Positions 54,884-63,321 of a stretch of DNA of 64,000 bases are shown piece after piece. A program made the translations under genes and the position numbers. The notes under the pieces are model-generated. The model was not told the origin of the DNA, did not search any database, and worked only from the letters and a program-made list of their open reading frames with translations. Numbering within the stretch: position 1 is the first letter of the stretch; every line of letters starts with the position of its first letter. Source of the stretch: Collinsella sp. AM18-10 (lineage in GTDB: Bacteria > Actinomycetota > Coriobacteriia > Coriobacteriales > Coriobacteriaceae); assembly GCF_003471585.1 (NCBI RefSeq), contig NZ_QRJO01000001.1:372001-436000 (forward strand), given 5' to 3'.

Positions 54884-56323
54884 TTAGTTCTCCTCGGTCG
54901 CAGCGTTCTCGGACTCGGCGAAATTCCAGCCGGCGAGGCGGTCCTTCGCGGTGTCGATGTCCAGGTAGTTCTCCTCGCCGTCCATGAGTCGCGTAAAGGC
55001 GGTAAAGAGATAGTGGGCATCGGTGGGGCCGGGCGAAGCCTCGGGGTGGTATTGGACCGAGAAGCACGGGGCGTCGAGCAGCTGGATGCCCTCGGCGGTG
55101 CCGTCGTTGAGGTTCACATGTGTCAGGCGAATGCGGCCAAAGCGCTCGTTCATCACGACCGGCGCGATACCGCGGCGCACCCAGGCGCGCAGGTCGCCAT
55201 CGGCCGCATGCTCGGTTTCGCCGCCGGAAAGCTCCGGAATCAGTTTGCCCAGACTGGGGAACAGCAGGCCAAAGCCGTGGTTTTGCGCGGTGATCTCCAC
55301 GCGACGGCTCACCAGATTCATAACCGGCTGGTTACCGCCACGGTGACCGAATTTAAGCTTTTCCATTTGGGCGCCGCAGGCCAGGCTGATCATCTGGTGA
55401 CCGAGGCAAATACCAAAGACCGGCACCTTGCCGATCAGCTGCCGCACCTGCTCGTAGGTCTCCACCACGGCATCGGGGTCGCCGGGGCCGTTGGACAAAA
55501 AGACGCCATCAGGATTCATGTCGAGCACCTCACTCGCGGGCGTATCCCACGGCACGACGGTGAGGTCGCAGCCGGCACGGACCAGGCCCTCCAGAATACC
55601 GCGCTTCACACCGCAGTCGTAGGCGACCACTTTGTGACGGGCAGGAGCGGCAACCGCAAGCGCAAAGTCATGCGTGGCAGGCAGGTCGGCGGCCACAAAC
55701 TCGTGAGGCGCGGGGCAACTTACGGTCTTGACCAGGTTCTCGCCTACCAGCGTGGGCGCTGCGGCCAGACGCTCGGCAAGCTCGTCGACGTCGAAGATCT
55801 CGGTCGAGATAATGCCCATTTTGGAACCATTGTCGCGCAGATGGCGCACCAGAGCGCGGGTGTCGACACCCTCGATAGCGACGATGCCGTGAGCGCGCAG
55901 GTACTCCGGCACGCTGACGGCCGAGCGCCAGTTAGAAGGCGTGGCGCACGTGTCGCGAACGATCATGCCGCGCATAGCCGGAGCGCTCGCAGGGCGCACG
56001 GCGTCGCCAGGGAAGGCCGACTGGACATCGGTCTCGTCGATACCGTAATTGCCGATCTGCGGATAGGTCATGGTTACAATTTGGCCGGCATAACTCGGGT
56101 CGGTCATGACCTCAAAGTAGCCCTCGAGCGAGGTGTTGAAGCAGACTTCGCCGGTCGCGGTGCCCTCGGCGCCGCATGCACGTCCATAAAAAATGGTCCC
56201 ATCCTCAAGATACAGGATACAGGGACCGCAGGTGCCCTTGCTGGTTTTGGCCAGCATATGCTGGCAAAGCTCGCTGGGCGCGAAGGTGCGGGCGGCAGCG
56301 CCCGCGGTATGGTTGTTCGCCAT
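54884..56323 (-). CDS. carA: Carbamoyl-phosphate synthase small subunit
   Basis: Glutaminase subunit. 479 residues, longer than the usual 360-390: about 35 extra residues at the N-terminus and extra sequence after the glutaminase core. Seen: [77 protein letters not shown] (nucleophile Cys), GGNQPV, and [14 protein letters not shown] (His, Glu). AAGGAG precedes the ATG (MANNHT). Confidence 0.96.
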   Translation of the reverse strand: MANNHTAGAAARTFAPSELCQHMLAKTSKGTCGPCILYLEDGTIFYGRACGAEGTATGEVCFNTSLEGYFEVMTDPSYAGQIVTMTYPQIGNYGIDETDVQSAFPGDAVRPASAPAMRGMIVRDTCATPSNWRSAVSVPEYLRAHGIVAIEGVDTRALVRHLRDNGSKMGIISTEIFDVDELAERLAAAPTLVGENLVKTVSCPAPHEFVAADLPATHDFALAVAAPARHKVVAYDCGVKRGILEGLVRAGCDLTVVPWDTPASEVLDMNPDGVFLSNGPGDPDAVVETYEQVRQLIGKVPVFGICLGHQMISLACGAQMEKLKFGHRGGNQPVMNLVSRRVEITAQNHGFGLLFPSLGKLIPELSGGETEHAADGDLRAWVRRGIAPVVMNERFGRIRLTHVNLNDGTAEGIQLLDAPCFSVQYHPEASPGPTDAHYLFTAFTRLMDGEENYLDIDTAKDRLAGWNFAESENAATEEN

Positions 56324-56628
56324 AATTCTCCTTCCCGGTCTCACAGGACCGGCTTAAAGGTGTGTAGTTAGGCCTCGCGGTATTGTAACCGCAAGCATGC
56401 CTCATGGCGTTAATTTCATCAAATTGTTTACGAAATGATAATTATGACTTTCTATGCATAATGATTATTTAAGGCTCTGTTAGACCAGGATTGACATTCC
56501 GCCCCATCATCTTCTTGCGATTGCACAGCGGTCACCCCCTTGTCGGATTTGAATCCGGCAAGGGGGCGATGCGCCCGAGACCGGACGAGTTGCTCGCCTG
56601 GCCCTGCCGTTTCATGCCGACCTGCCGG

Positions 56629-56826
56629 CTATCTCGCCGTCTCCCCGTCGGGCACCGGCGTCCTGACCCTCATCTCGAACGGCATCCCGCCCTCCCGGAC
56701 GAGCGCCCTGAGGAACGCGTTGACGGCGGTGGACATGGACAGGCCGAGCTCGTCCAGGATGGCCGTGGCCTCCTTCTTGACCTCCGGGTCGATGCGGATC
56801 GTCGTGGCCGGTATGTTCGACGGCAT
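56629..56826 (-). CDS. RelB/DinJ-like antitoxin protein carried inside the IS
   Basis: 65 residues: ATTIRIDPEVKKEATAILDELGLS then MSTAVNAFLRALVREGGMPF, the ribbon-helix-helix pattern of RelB/DinJ antitoxins. GAGGAGGGG lies upstream of the ATG. It is between the transposase stop and the IS end, and only about 130 nt remain after it, too few for a RelE/YafQ toxin. It may be an orphan antitoxin or a DNA-binding accessory of the element. Confidence 0.8.
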   Translation of the reverse strand: MPSNIPATTIRIDPEVKKEATAILDELGLSMSTAVNAFLRALVREGGMPFEMRVRTPVPDGETAR

Positions 56827-56872
56827 GGCCTCACCCCTCCTCGTGTATCGCGGTGCGACCATTCTACCGCCT

Positions 56873-58081
56873 CTATGCGGCGGGCGCGGCCCAGTAGTCC
56901 ATGTAGGGCGGCTCCACGTTGAACATGTCGCGGACGCGGCTCCTGCAGACGCCGTGCGCGAGCTGCCGCGCGACCGTGCGCTCGGCGGCGCCGGAATCGG
57001 TCGCCATGAAGGTCCGGCACCACCTGAACCAGGCGAGGTAGGCATCGAGGTGCTTCGTCGACACGCCCCTGAACGGCTCCATGAAGGCACCGAGGAGCGA
57101 GTGGACGGTGTTGACCCGGTTGATGGTTCCCCCGGAGCGGTCCTTGGGGTCGTAGGCCGCGTGCGCGGCGACCTCGAGCTCGGCGAGGACACCGACGTAG
57201 GCGGCCGCCCTGTCGGTCGCGACGACCGAGCCGGCCGCGATGCGGCCCCTCAGCGCGTCCATGGCGCGCCCCCTCGACAGGGCGCCCCGCCCCGTGACCT
57301 CGAGGAACGTCTCGTTCGAGTCGTTCACTCCGGTCATGACGCAGATCCGCTCGCGCGACAGCCCGCGCCTGTGCACCTGCTTGCCGCGGTGCCGGGAGGG
57401 GCGCGGCATCGCGAACGACCCCCTCGTGTGGTTGCCCTTGAACGACTCGGGGAAATAGGTCTCGTCGAGCTCGCAGCCGCAGCCCCGCTCGACCCTGAAC
57501 GAGGGGGAGTAGGCCGAGAGGCACTCGATCAGCCTGTGGCGCATGGTGTAGGCGGTCTTGAGGCAGACGCGGCAGCGCCTCGCGCATTCGCGCAGGGGCA
57601 GCATGAGCACGAAGCACTCGGCGTAGGCCATCCAGGTCTCCTTCGGGAGCTTGCTCGTCCCCAGGATGCGCTCGCTGCCCATGCCGAAGGTCCTGCCGCA
57701 GCCCCGGCAGAGGAGGCAGACGCGGCAGCGCCTCGCGCATTCGCGCAGGGGCAGCTTGAGCACGAAGCACTCGGCGTAGGCCATCCAGGTCTCCCTCGGC
57801 AGCCTGCTCGTCCCAAGGATGCGCCCGCTGCCCATGCCGAAGGTCCTGCCGCAGCCCCGGCAGAGGTAGCGCTGCTCGCCGTTCCTCGATTTGCCCTTCT
57901 TCACGACCGCGGCGGACCCGCAGCGCGGGCAGCGCTCGACCTCATAGGTTGAGCCGGCAGCGTCGTCGAACGCCGCCGCGCGGATAACGTCCCTGACGGA
58001 CTCGATTGCGCGGCGGCGCTCGGTCCTGCTGAGGCTCGCCATGTCCTTCTTGAAGTTGAGGACCAGGTCTTCGGCGTTCAT
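56873..58081 (-). CDS. IS1595-family transposase with internal duplication
   Basis: 402 residues. N-terminal zinc ribbon CPRCGSAAVVKKGKSRNGEQ RYLCRGCG, then DDE-type core: CELDETYFPESFKGNH, VVATDRAAAYVGV, VNTVHSLLGAFMEPFRGVST, HLDAYLAWFRW. A 51-residue block beginning LCRGCGRTFGMGS is present twice in tandem (DNA 57560-57712 and 57713-57865, about nine in ten bases the same). The second Cys pair of the ribbon and a helical segment are therefore doubled. The frame stays open. ATG (MNAEDL) at 58081. Confidence 0.9.
   Translation of the reverse strand: MNAEDLVLNFKKDMASLSRTERRRAIESVRDVIRAAAFDDAAGSTYEVERCPRCGSAAVVKKGKSRNGEQRYLCRGCGRTFGMGSGRILGTSRLPRETWMAYAECFVLKLPLRECARRCRVCLLCRGCGRTFGMGSERILGTSKLPKETWMAYAECFVLMLPLRECARRCRVCLKTAYTMRHRLIECLSAYSPSFRVERGCGCELDETYFPESFKGNHTRGSFAMPRPSRHRGKQVHRRGLSRERICVMTGVNDSNETFLEVTGRGALSRGRAMDALRGRIAAGSVVATDRAAAYVGVLAELEVAAHAAYDPKDRSGGTINRVNTVHSLLGAFMEPFRGVSTKHLDAYLAWFRWCRTFMATDSGAAERTVARQLAHGVCRSRVRDMFNVEPPYMDYWAAPAA
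57560..57865. repeat. 153-bp tandem duplication within the transposase gene
   Basis: Two adjacent 153-bp units, in frame, each encoding LCRGCGRTF...RRCRVCL. They differ at several codons (for example Lys to Met, Arg to Lys), so the duplication is not brand new. Confidence 0.9.
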
Positions 58082-58196
58082 GCTGCCCCCATCATCGCGG
58101 TCTACGGGGTCAACGATATGGCACCGTGGGGACACATGTATGTCAATCCTGGTCTAACAGAGCCTAAAACATTGAGAGCCCCTGCTGCATGAAAGA

Positions 58197-58240
58197 CCGC
58201 GGATTAGGCCGACAATGGTGAGTGTCTAATTCAGCCGCGG
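58197..58240 (+). other. Stem-loop in IS110 5' non-coding end (possible bridge-RNA part)
   Basis: CCGCGGATTAG pairs with CTAAT-TCAG-CCGCGG, leaving a loop of about 18 nt. IS110-family elements are known to express a guide (bridge) RNA from a non-coding end. This is position-based inference only. Confidence 0.3.
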
Positions 58241-58271
58241 CGGCCACGCCGCATTCATGGAAGGGGCTCCC

Positions 58272-59312
58272 ATGCTCGATACTACCACCTTCGTCGGCCT
58301 CGACGTCCACGCCCGCGCCGTCGCGGAGTGGGTCCGCTCCGTGGACCCCGGGGCCAGGTGCGTGTACGAGTCCGGGGTCACGGGCTTCGACCTGCAGAAG
58401 AGGCTCTCCGGCCTGGGGGTCGACTGCGTGGTCGGCGCCGTCTCGAAGATGATCAAGCCCAGCGCGGACAGGGGCAGGAAGAACGACCGCAACGACGCCG
58501 AGTTCCTCGCCCGCATGCTGTCGGTCGGCAACGTGGTCGAGGTGTGGGTCCCCGACGACGAGTGCGAGGCCGCCCGCGACCTGACCAGGGCGCTCGAGGA
58601 CGCGAGGGACGACCTCTCGCGCTCGAAGCAGCGGCTCTCCAAGTTCCTGCTCAGGCACGGGCTCGTCTTCGACGAGAGGACGCCCACCGGCCGCGGGAAG
58701 GGTAACTGGACCCGGGCGCACTGGTCCTGGATCGAGTCGATTAGGTTCGCGGAGGGGGCCGACAACGACGTGCTCGCCTACTACGTCGACGCGGTCAGGC
58801 GGGCGGCGGAGGAGAAGGCGAGGCTCGAGGGGCTCGTCGAGGCCGAGGCCCGCAAGCCCAGGTGGCGGAAGAGGGTCGACTCCCTGCGCTGCCTCAAGGG
58901 CGTAGACACCGCTTCCGCCGCCGACCTCGTGTTCGAGGCCGGCGAGTTCTCCAGGTTCAGGAACGCCCGCTCGTTCGCCGCGTGGGTCGGCCTGACGCCC
59001 TCCGAGCACTCCAGCGGGGAGAGCGACCGCAGGGGCGCGATCACCAAGGCCGGCAACAAGCACCTGAGAAAGACGCTGGTCGAGGCCGCGTGGCACTACC
59101 TGACGTGCTCGGGGCGGCCGAAGGACCTCGCCAAGGGCCAGGCCCCGGACCCAGCCGCCCGGAGGCATGCCGCCAAGGGCGTGCGGAGGCTGGTCGAGAG
59201 GCGCGGGGCCCTGCTCGCGCGCGGGGTCCACAGCAACAAGGCGAACGTCGCCACGGCGCGCGAGCTCGCCTGCTGGGTGTGGGCGGTCGGCCTCATGGCC
59301 GAGGAGGCGTAG
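58272..59312 (+). CDS. IS110-family transposase
   Basis: 346 residues, full length. N-terminal DEDD domain: FVGLDVHARAVAEWV (first Asp), CVYESGVTGFDLQKRL (Glu), KNDRNDAEFLARML (Asp-Asp). Coiled-coil middle (ALEDARDDLSRSKQRLSKFL). C-terminal Transposase_20 domain: LRCLKGVDTASAADLVFEAG EFSRF, FAAWVGLTPSEHSSGESDRR, and the expected Ser. GGAAGGGG precedes the ATG (MLDTTT). Appears intact. Confidence 0.93.
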   Translation: MLDTTTFVGLDVHARAVAEWVRSVDPGARCVYESGVTGFDLQKRLSGLGVDCVVGAVSKMIKPSADRGRKNDRNDAEFLARMLSVGNVVEVWVPDDECEAARDLTRALEDARDDLSRSKQRLSKFLLRHGLVFDERTPTGRGKGNWTRAHWSWIESIRFAEGADNDVLAYYVDAVRRAAEEKARLEGLVEAEARKPRWRKRVDSLRCLKGVDTASAADLVFEAGEFSRFRNARSFAAWVGLTPSEHSSGESDRRGAITKAGNKHLRKTLVEAAWHYLTCSGRPKDLAKGQAPDPAARRHAAKGVRRLVERRGALLARGVHSNKANVATARELACWVWAVGLMAEEA

Positions 59313-59330
59313 GGGGCGGTCCCCCGCACA

Positions 59331-59715
59331 TAAGCCAGTCATCCCGGAAGCGGTTCGATCCGAAGCCGTTGAGGCGAACCTCAGGTCCCTTTTCTGCGAG
59401 CGCCCAGGGCGCCACACGCGTGCACAGACTGTCGGTTCGACGTAGAAGCCTCAGCCGTAGCAACGGATTGCCCAGCGAGAGATCGCCACGGGCGGATATT
59501 AAACTGCAAAGACGAGCGTCGGTAAGACACGCCGAGGTCGCCGCGGACGGGTTGATATAGGGAGAGGGCCTGACCCCATATCGTTGGGGCCAGGCCCGAT
59601 TTTGCCTCTTGACAATGTCCTGCTCATATTAAAAGGAACGTCCCTAAATGTCACGACTACCTCAAAAGGAGCGTTCCCAAGTGCCGGCTTTGGCAACGCC
59701 GATGTCTTGGCAACG
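59331..59715. other. Gene-free stretch after IS110
   Basis: No credible gene. Contains a hairpin GGGCCTGACCCC...GGGGCCAGGCCC (59566-59597) that could be a terminator, and a diverged GGGAC-type repeat: AAAGGAACGTCCCTAAATGT at about 59632 and GCGTTCCCAAGTGCCGGC at about 59675, related to the stretch near 23351-23405. Confidence 0.5.
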
Positions 59716-59862
59716 ACAGCGAAAATCCGCCAGAGCGAGCAAGGTGCCTTGAAGCGAGGCGGCATTGACCTTCTGGTCATGCCGTCGAAGCTGAAAGGCA
59801 GATTGCCGCTCTGACGGGTTTGCAGCGTCGGCCGGTTACGGCGTTTGGCAAAACGCCGTAAC
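59716..59862 (-). ncRNA. Structured repeat element R6, copy B (candidate RNA)
   Basis: Same architecture as copy A at 21354. Stem 1 TCCGCCAGAGCG (59726-59737) with CGCTCTGACGGG (59807-59818). Stem 2 GGCAT-GACC (59761-59770) with GGTC-ATGCC (59775-59783). Stem 3 GTTACGGCGTTT (59835-59846) with 59851-59862. Paired bases differ from copy A but pairing is kept, apart from one G-T and one mismatch in stem 1. Ends 1 nt from the DAHP synthase stop codon. Confidence 0.65.
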
Positions 59863-59863
59863 T

Positions 59864-60895
59864 CTAAATACGCTCTGCGATCTCGTGGATGAGGTAGTCG
59901 GTCTTTTCCCAGCCCAGGCACGGGTCGGTGATCGACTTGCCAAAGACACCGCCATCGACCGGCTGATTGCCATCCTCCAGGTAAGACTCGATCATAAAGC
60001 CCTTGACCAGCTTGGAGATGGACTCGTTGCGGCGGCAGCTGTCGAGCACCTCCTTGCAGATGCGGTACTGCTCCAGCGGGCGCTTGCCCGAGTTGTCGTG
60101 GTTGCAGTCGATGACCGCCGCCGGGTTGGCGTAGCCGGCATGCTCGGTATAGCGCTCGGCCAGGCGCTCCAGGTGCTCGTAGTGGTAGTTGGGGTAGGTG
60201 CGACCGTCGAGACCGATGTAGCCACGCATGACGGCGTGTGCGAGCGGGTTGCCGTCGCACTCAACCTCCCAGTTGCGGAAGATGAAGCTTTGATGTGCCT
60301 GGGCGGCGTAGATGGAGTTAAGCATGACGGTGGTGGAACCGGCGGTGGGGTTTTTCATGCCGACGGGCACCGAAATGCCGCTCGACACCAGGCGATGCTC
60401 CTGGTTTTCGACCGAGCGCGCGCCCACGGCAACGTAGCTCAGCAGGTCGACGAGGTACTGGTAGTTGGACGGGTAGAGCATCTCGTCGGCGGTAAAGAAA
60501 CCGGTCTCCTCGATGACGCGCAGGTGCATGTGGCGAATGGCTTTAACGCCTTCGAGCAGGTCATCGGGCGCCTCGGGGTCGGGGTTGTGCAGCAGACCCT
60601 TGTAGCCGGTGCCCTTGGTGCGCGGCTTGTTGGTGTAGACACGCGGAATGATGATGAGCTTGTCCTTGACCTCTTCGGCGACCTTGGCCAGTCGGTTCAT
60701 GTATTCAAGCACCGAGTCCTCGCGGTCGGCAGAGCACGGGCCGATGATGAGCACTTTGCGTGCGTCCTCGCCGGTAAAGACCTTGGCGACCTCGGCGTCG
60801 AATGCCTGCTTTTTGGCGGTAAGCTCGGCGGAAAGCGGCATTTCCTCGCGGATCTCCATGGGGATCGGCAACCTGCGCTTGAATTCCATGGCCAT
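59864..60895 (-). CDS. 3-deoxy-7-phosphoheptulonate (DAHP) synthase, AroFGH type
   Basis: First step of aromatic amino-acid synthesis. 343 residues: VLIIGPCSADREDSVLEYMN, RVYTNKPRTKGTGYKGLLHN PDPEAPDDL, YLVDLLSYVAVGARSVENQE HR, GMKNPTAGSTTVMLNSI, VIDCNHDNSGK (metal ligand Cys/His region), GFMIESYLEDGNQPV, SITDPCLGWEKTD. This is the type I-alpha enzyme found in enterics. AAAGGAGG sits 6 nt before the ATG. Confidence 0.96.
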   Translation of the reverse strand: MAMEFKRRLPIPMEIREEMPLSAELTAKKQAFDAEVAKVFTGEDARKVLIIGPCSADREDSVLEYMNRLAKVAEEVKDKLIIIPRVYTNKPRTKGTGYKGLLHNPDPEAPDDLLEGVKAIRHMHLRVIEETGFFTADEMLYPSNYQYLVDLLSYVAVGARSVENQEHRLVSSGISVPVGMKNPTAGSTTVMLNSIYAAQAHQSFIFRNWEVECDGNPLAHAVMRGYIGLDGRTYPNYHYEHLERLAERYTEHAGYANPAAVIDCNHDNSGKRPLEQYRICKEVLDSCRRNESISKLVKGFMIESYLEDGNQPVDGGVFGKSITDPCLGWEKTDYLIHEIAERI

Positions 60896-60983
60896 ATGGG
60901 GCCTCCTTTATCAATTAACGGCAACAATTGGCGAATTCTCGAATGCTCGGCATTATCCGCTGTCGCACGCTAAAGTGCAAGTG

Positions 60984-61023
60984 AAACCTGCCGAAAAGGG
61001 ACAGGTTTATTTTGGTCGGTTTT
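60984..61023 (+). repeat. REP-like hairpin R1, copy 4
   Basis: AAACCTGCCGAAAAGGGACA then GGTTTATTTTGGTCGGTTT. The 28 bases from AAAAGGGAC onward match copy 2 (minus strand, 14456-14496) almost exactly and the match continues for several bases past the stem (TTTTATC). Confidence 0.8.
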
Positions 61024-61109
61024 ATCTGGGGAAATGTCGGCGCTCGCCGGAAGGGGAGGGCCAACGTACGGCACGCTGGAGCAAGTTGGATCTTCTGCGG
61101 CATACCCTG

Positions 61110-61338
61110 TGGACAAAAAATGGCAAATATGAGTACTGTTGCTAGCGTAGTATCATATCGATCTTACAAGATAATAGACACAACAGTAAATATGTTCATT
61201 AACGTTGGCACACAGAAGCATGCTACCGGGCATTTTGATCAATTTGAAGGCATGTCTAGGCCGCAATGAGGTCGTTTGGGGCAGTTTTGGCTGTTACTAA
61301 AAAGGTGACAGTACTCATATTTGCCATTTTTTGTCCAC
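61110..61338. repeat. 229-bp element with perfect 31-bp terminal inverted repeats
   Basis: Ends at 61110-61140 (GTGGACAAAAAATGGCAAAT plus ATGAGTACTGT) and 61308-61338 are perfect inverted copies. The 167-bp interior is AT-rich for this genome and has no gene of convincing length. MITE-like. No clear target duplication. The CAAAAAA tract followed by GG and GAGTA resembles the ends of the insertion at 7071-7262. Together with R1 copy 4 and the terminator at 61402 it fills the 569-nt gap. Confidence 0.9.
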
Positions 61339-61401
61339 GGGGCCTTGAGGGAGGGCGTCAATCAGGTCCCAGGGGAGGCGGTTCGAGGGCCGCAGAGCAA
61401 A

Positions 61402-61433
61402 AACGGGGGCGCAGGCTGTCCTGCGCCCCCGTT
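61402..61433 (-). terminator. Terminator of the ABC exporter operon
   Basis: AACGGGGGCGCAG...CTGCGCCCCCGTT followed by TTTT on the minus strand, 32 nt past the stop. Confidence 0.9.
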
Positions 61434-61464
61434 CTCGGGCGTTATTCGTTCCCTGCGGCAGAAT

Positions 61465-63321
61465 TTACGCCGCTTCGTCGAACTGCGAGTTGTACAGGTC
61501 GGCGTAGAAGCCGCCTTGGGCGAGCAGCTCGTCGTGTGTGCCCTTCTCGACGATGTCGCCGTCGCGAATTACCAAGATCACGTCGGCGTTGCGGATCGTG
61601 GACAGGCGGTGCGCGATGACAAAGCTCGTGCGGCCCTGCATCAGCGCATCCATGGCGCGCTGGATGAGCTCCTCGGTGCGGGTATCGACGTTGGAAGTCG
61701 CCTCGTCCAAAATCAGCGCCGGACGGTCGGCCAAAATGGCGCGGGCGATGGTCACGAGTTGGCGCTGGCCCTGTGAGAGGTTGGTGCCCTCCTCGTTGAT
61801 CATAAAGTCGTAGCCGCCGGCGAGCGTATGGATAAAGTGGTCGCAGCGTGCGGCGCGTGCAGCGGCCTCGACCTCGGCGTCAGTCGCATCGGGACGTCCG
61901 TAGCGGATGTTCTCGCGGATGGTGCCGTTAAACAGCCAGGTATCCTGCAGCACCATGGCAAACTCGCCGCGCAGCGCCGCGCGATCCCAGTCGCGCACGT
62001 CGACGCCCTCGACACGCAGCGAGCCGCCGTCCACGTCGTAGAAGCGCTGCAGCAGCTTAATGAGCGTGGTCTTGCCGGCGCCGGTGGGGCCGACGATGGC
62101 GATGGTCTGACCGGGCTGCGCCTCGCAGCTAAAGTCGTGGATGATGGTCTTGTCGGTCGTGTAGCCAAACTTGACGTGGTCGAACTCAACGTGGCCGGGG
62201 CGCTTCTCGGGAATCTGGGCGTCGGCCTTCTGCTCCTCCTCGGGCGCGGCCAAGAACTCAAAGACGCGTTCGGTTGCGGCGGCCATCGACTGCATCGTGT
62301 TACTCACGTTGCCCAGCTGCTGCACCGGCTGCGTAAAGTTGCGCACGTACTGGATAAAGCTCTGGATGTCGCCGGGCGTGGCATTGCCGGTCAGCGCGAG
62401 CTGTGCGCCCACCACGACAACGCCCACGTAGCCCATGTTGCCCACCAAGCTCATAAGCGGCATCATCAGGCCCGACAGGAACTGCGAGCGCCAACCGCTC
62501 ACAAACAGTCGGTCGTTTTGACGGTCGAACTCCTCGATCGAGGCCTCGGCGCGGTCGAACACCTGAATGACGTTCTGACCGGCAAAGTCCTCCTCGATAA
62601 TGCCGTTGACGGTGCCCAAAACCTGCTGCTGCTCGCGGAAGTACGGCTGCGAGAAGTGAATCATCACGGTCAGGATAATCGCGGCGGCCGGCAGTGTGAG
62701 CACGGTGACGCTGGTAAGCGGCAGACTGATCGAAAGCATCATGACGAGCACACCGATAATCTGCGTAACCGACGTGATGAGCTGCGTCACGCTCTGGTTG
62801 AGTGACTGGCCGAGCGTATCGACGTCGTTGGTGATGCGGCTGAGCACGTCGCCCTTGCTGCGTCCGTTAAAGTAGCTCATCGGCACGACGGCGATCTTGG
62901 CGGCGATCTCCTTGCGCATGCGATAGCAGATCTTTTGCGTGACGCCAGTCATGAGCCAGCCTTGGATCAGGCTACAGGCAGAGCTCGCCAGGTACAGGCA
63001 GAGCAAAAAGCCGAGCGTCTTGGCGATCCAGTTAAAGTCGACATCGCCGGTACCGTTGACCTTGGCAACCAGGCCCTCGAACAGCTTGGTCGTAACCTGG
63101 CCGAGCACCTTGGGTCCCACAATGTTAAAGATGACCGAGCACACGGCAAAGGCGACGGCGGCAAACACGGCAACCTTGTGTTGACCGATATAGCCGAGCA
63201 ACTGCCTCATGGTACCCTTAAAGTCCTTGGCCTTTTCGCCGCGGCCCATGCCACCCATGCGGCCCATGGGACCGCGCTGACGGGTGGGCTTGGGAATCTG
63301 AGTCTTGGTCTTGTCTGCCAT
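61465..63321 (-). CDS. ABC exporter, fused permease-ATPase (second half-transporter)
   Basis: 618 residues. Gly/Met-rich N-terminus, six-helix membrane domain (about 45-340), then ATPase: VGPTGAGKTTLIKLLQRFYD, VLQDTWLFNGTIRENIRYG, NLSQGQRQLVTIARAI, ALILDEATSNVDTRTE, VIAHRLSTIRNADVI. The signature is LSQGQ rather than LSGGQ, a common change in one half of heterodimeric exporters. ATG overlaps the stop of the upstream half-transporter (TAATG), so the two form a heterodimer. Confidence 0.94.
   Translation of the reverse strand: MADKTKTQIPKPTRQRGPMGRMGGMGRGEKAKDFKGTMRQLLGYIGQHKVAVFAAVAFAVCSVIFNIVGPKVLGQVTTKLFEGLVAKVNGTGDVDFNWIAKTLGFLLCLYLASSACSLIQGWLMTGVTQKICYRMRKEIAAKIAVVPMSYFNGRSKGDVLSRITNDVDTLGQSLNQSVTQLITSVTQIIGVLVMMLSISLPLTSVTVLTLPAAAIILTVMIHFSQPYFREQQQVLGTVNGIIEEDFAGQNVIQVFDRAEASIEEFDRQNDRLFVSGWRSQFLSGLMMPLMSLVGNMGYVGVVVVGAQLALTGNATPGDIQSFIQYVRNFTQPVQQLGNVSNTMQSMAAATERVFEFLAAPEEEQKADAQIPEKRPGHVEFDHVKFGYTTDKTIIHDFSCEAQPGQTIAIVGPTGAGKTTLIKLLQRFYDVDGGSLRVEGVDVRDWDRAALRGEFAMVLQDTWLFNGTIRENIRYGRPDATDAEVEAAARAARCDHFIHTLAGGYDFMINEEGTNLSQGQRQLVTIARAILADRPALILDEATSNVDTRTEELIQRAMDALMQGRTSFVIAHRLSTIRNADVILVIRDGDIVEKGTHDELLAQGGFYADLYNSQFDEAA

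Larger units (their letters stand above)
56472..58165 (-). mobile_element. IS1595-type insertion sequence with passenger gene
   Basis: Perfect 25-bp terminal inverted repeats AGGCTCTGTTAGACCAGGAT plus TGACA at 56472-56496 and 58141-58165. Inside are a transposase and, downstream on the same strand, an antitoxin-like gene. No target-site duplication is evident: the flanks on the two sides differ. A hairpin CCCCTTGCCGGATT...AATCCGACAAGGGG (56535-56567) follows the passenger gene. Confidence 0.9.
58166..59330 (+). mobile_element. IS110-type element (bounds uncertain)
   Basis: Transposase gene with non-coding flanks. The family has no terminal inverted repeats, so the ends cannot be fixed. It starts directly after the IS1595 right end or shortly beyond; a GGGGG-CGGT-CCCCC hairpin follows the gene. 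Adjacent elements suggest one inserted next to the other. Confidence 0.65.

Noticed and set aside
56670..57770. Second long frame in the IS1595 region, out of phase with the transposase
   Set aside because: Arg-rich shadow translation; the in-phase frame has the zinc ribbon and catalytic motifs. Only the small antitoxin-like part ending at 56629 (a different frame) is kept.
56464..58173. 8-bp target-site duplication around the IS1595 element
   Set aside because: Bases outside the two ends are both AT-rich but do not match.
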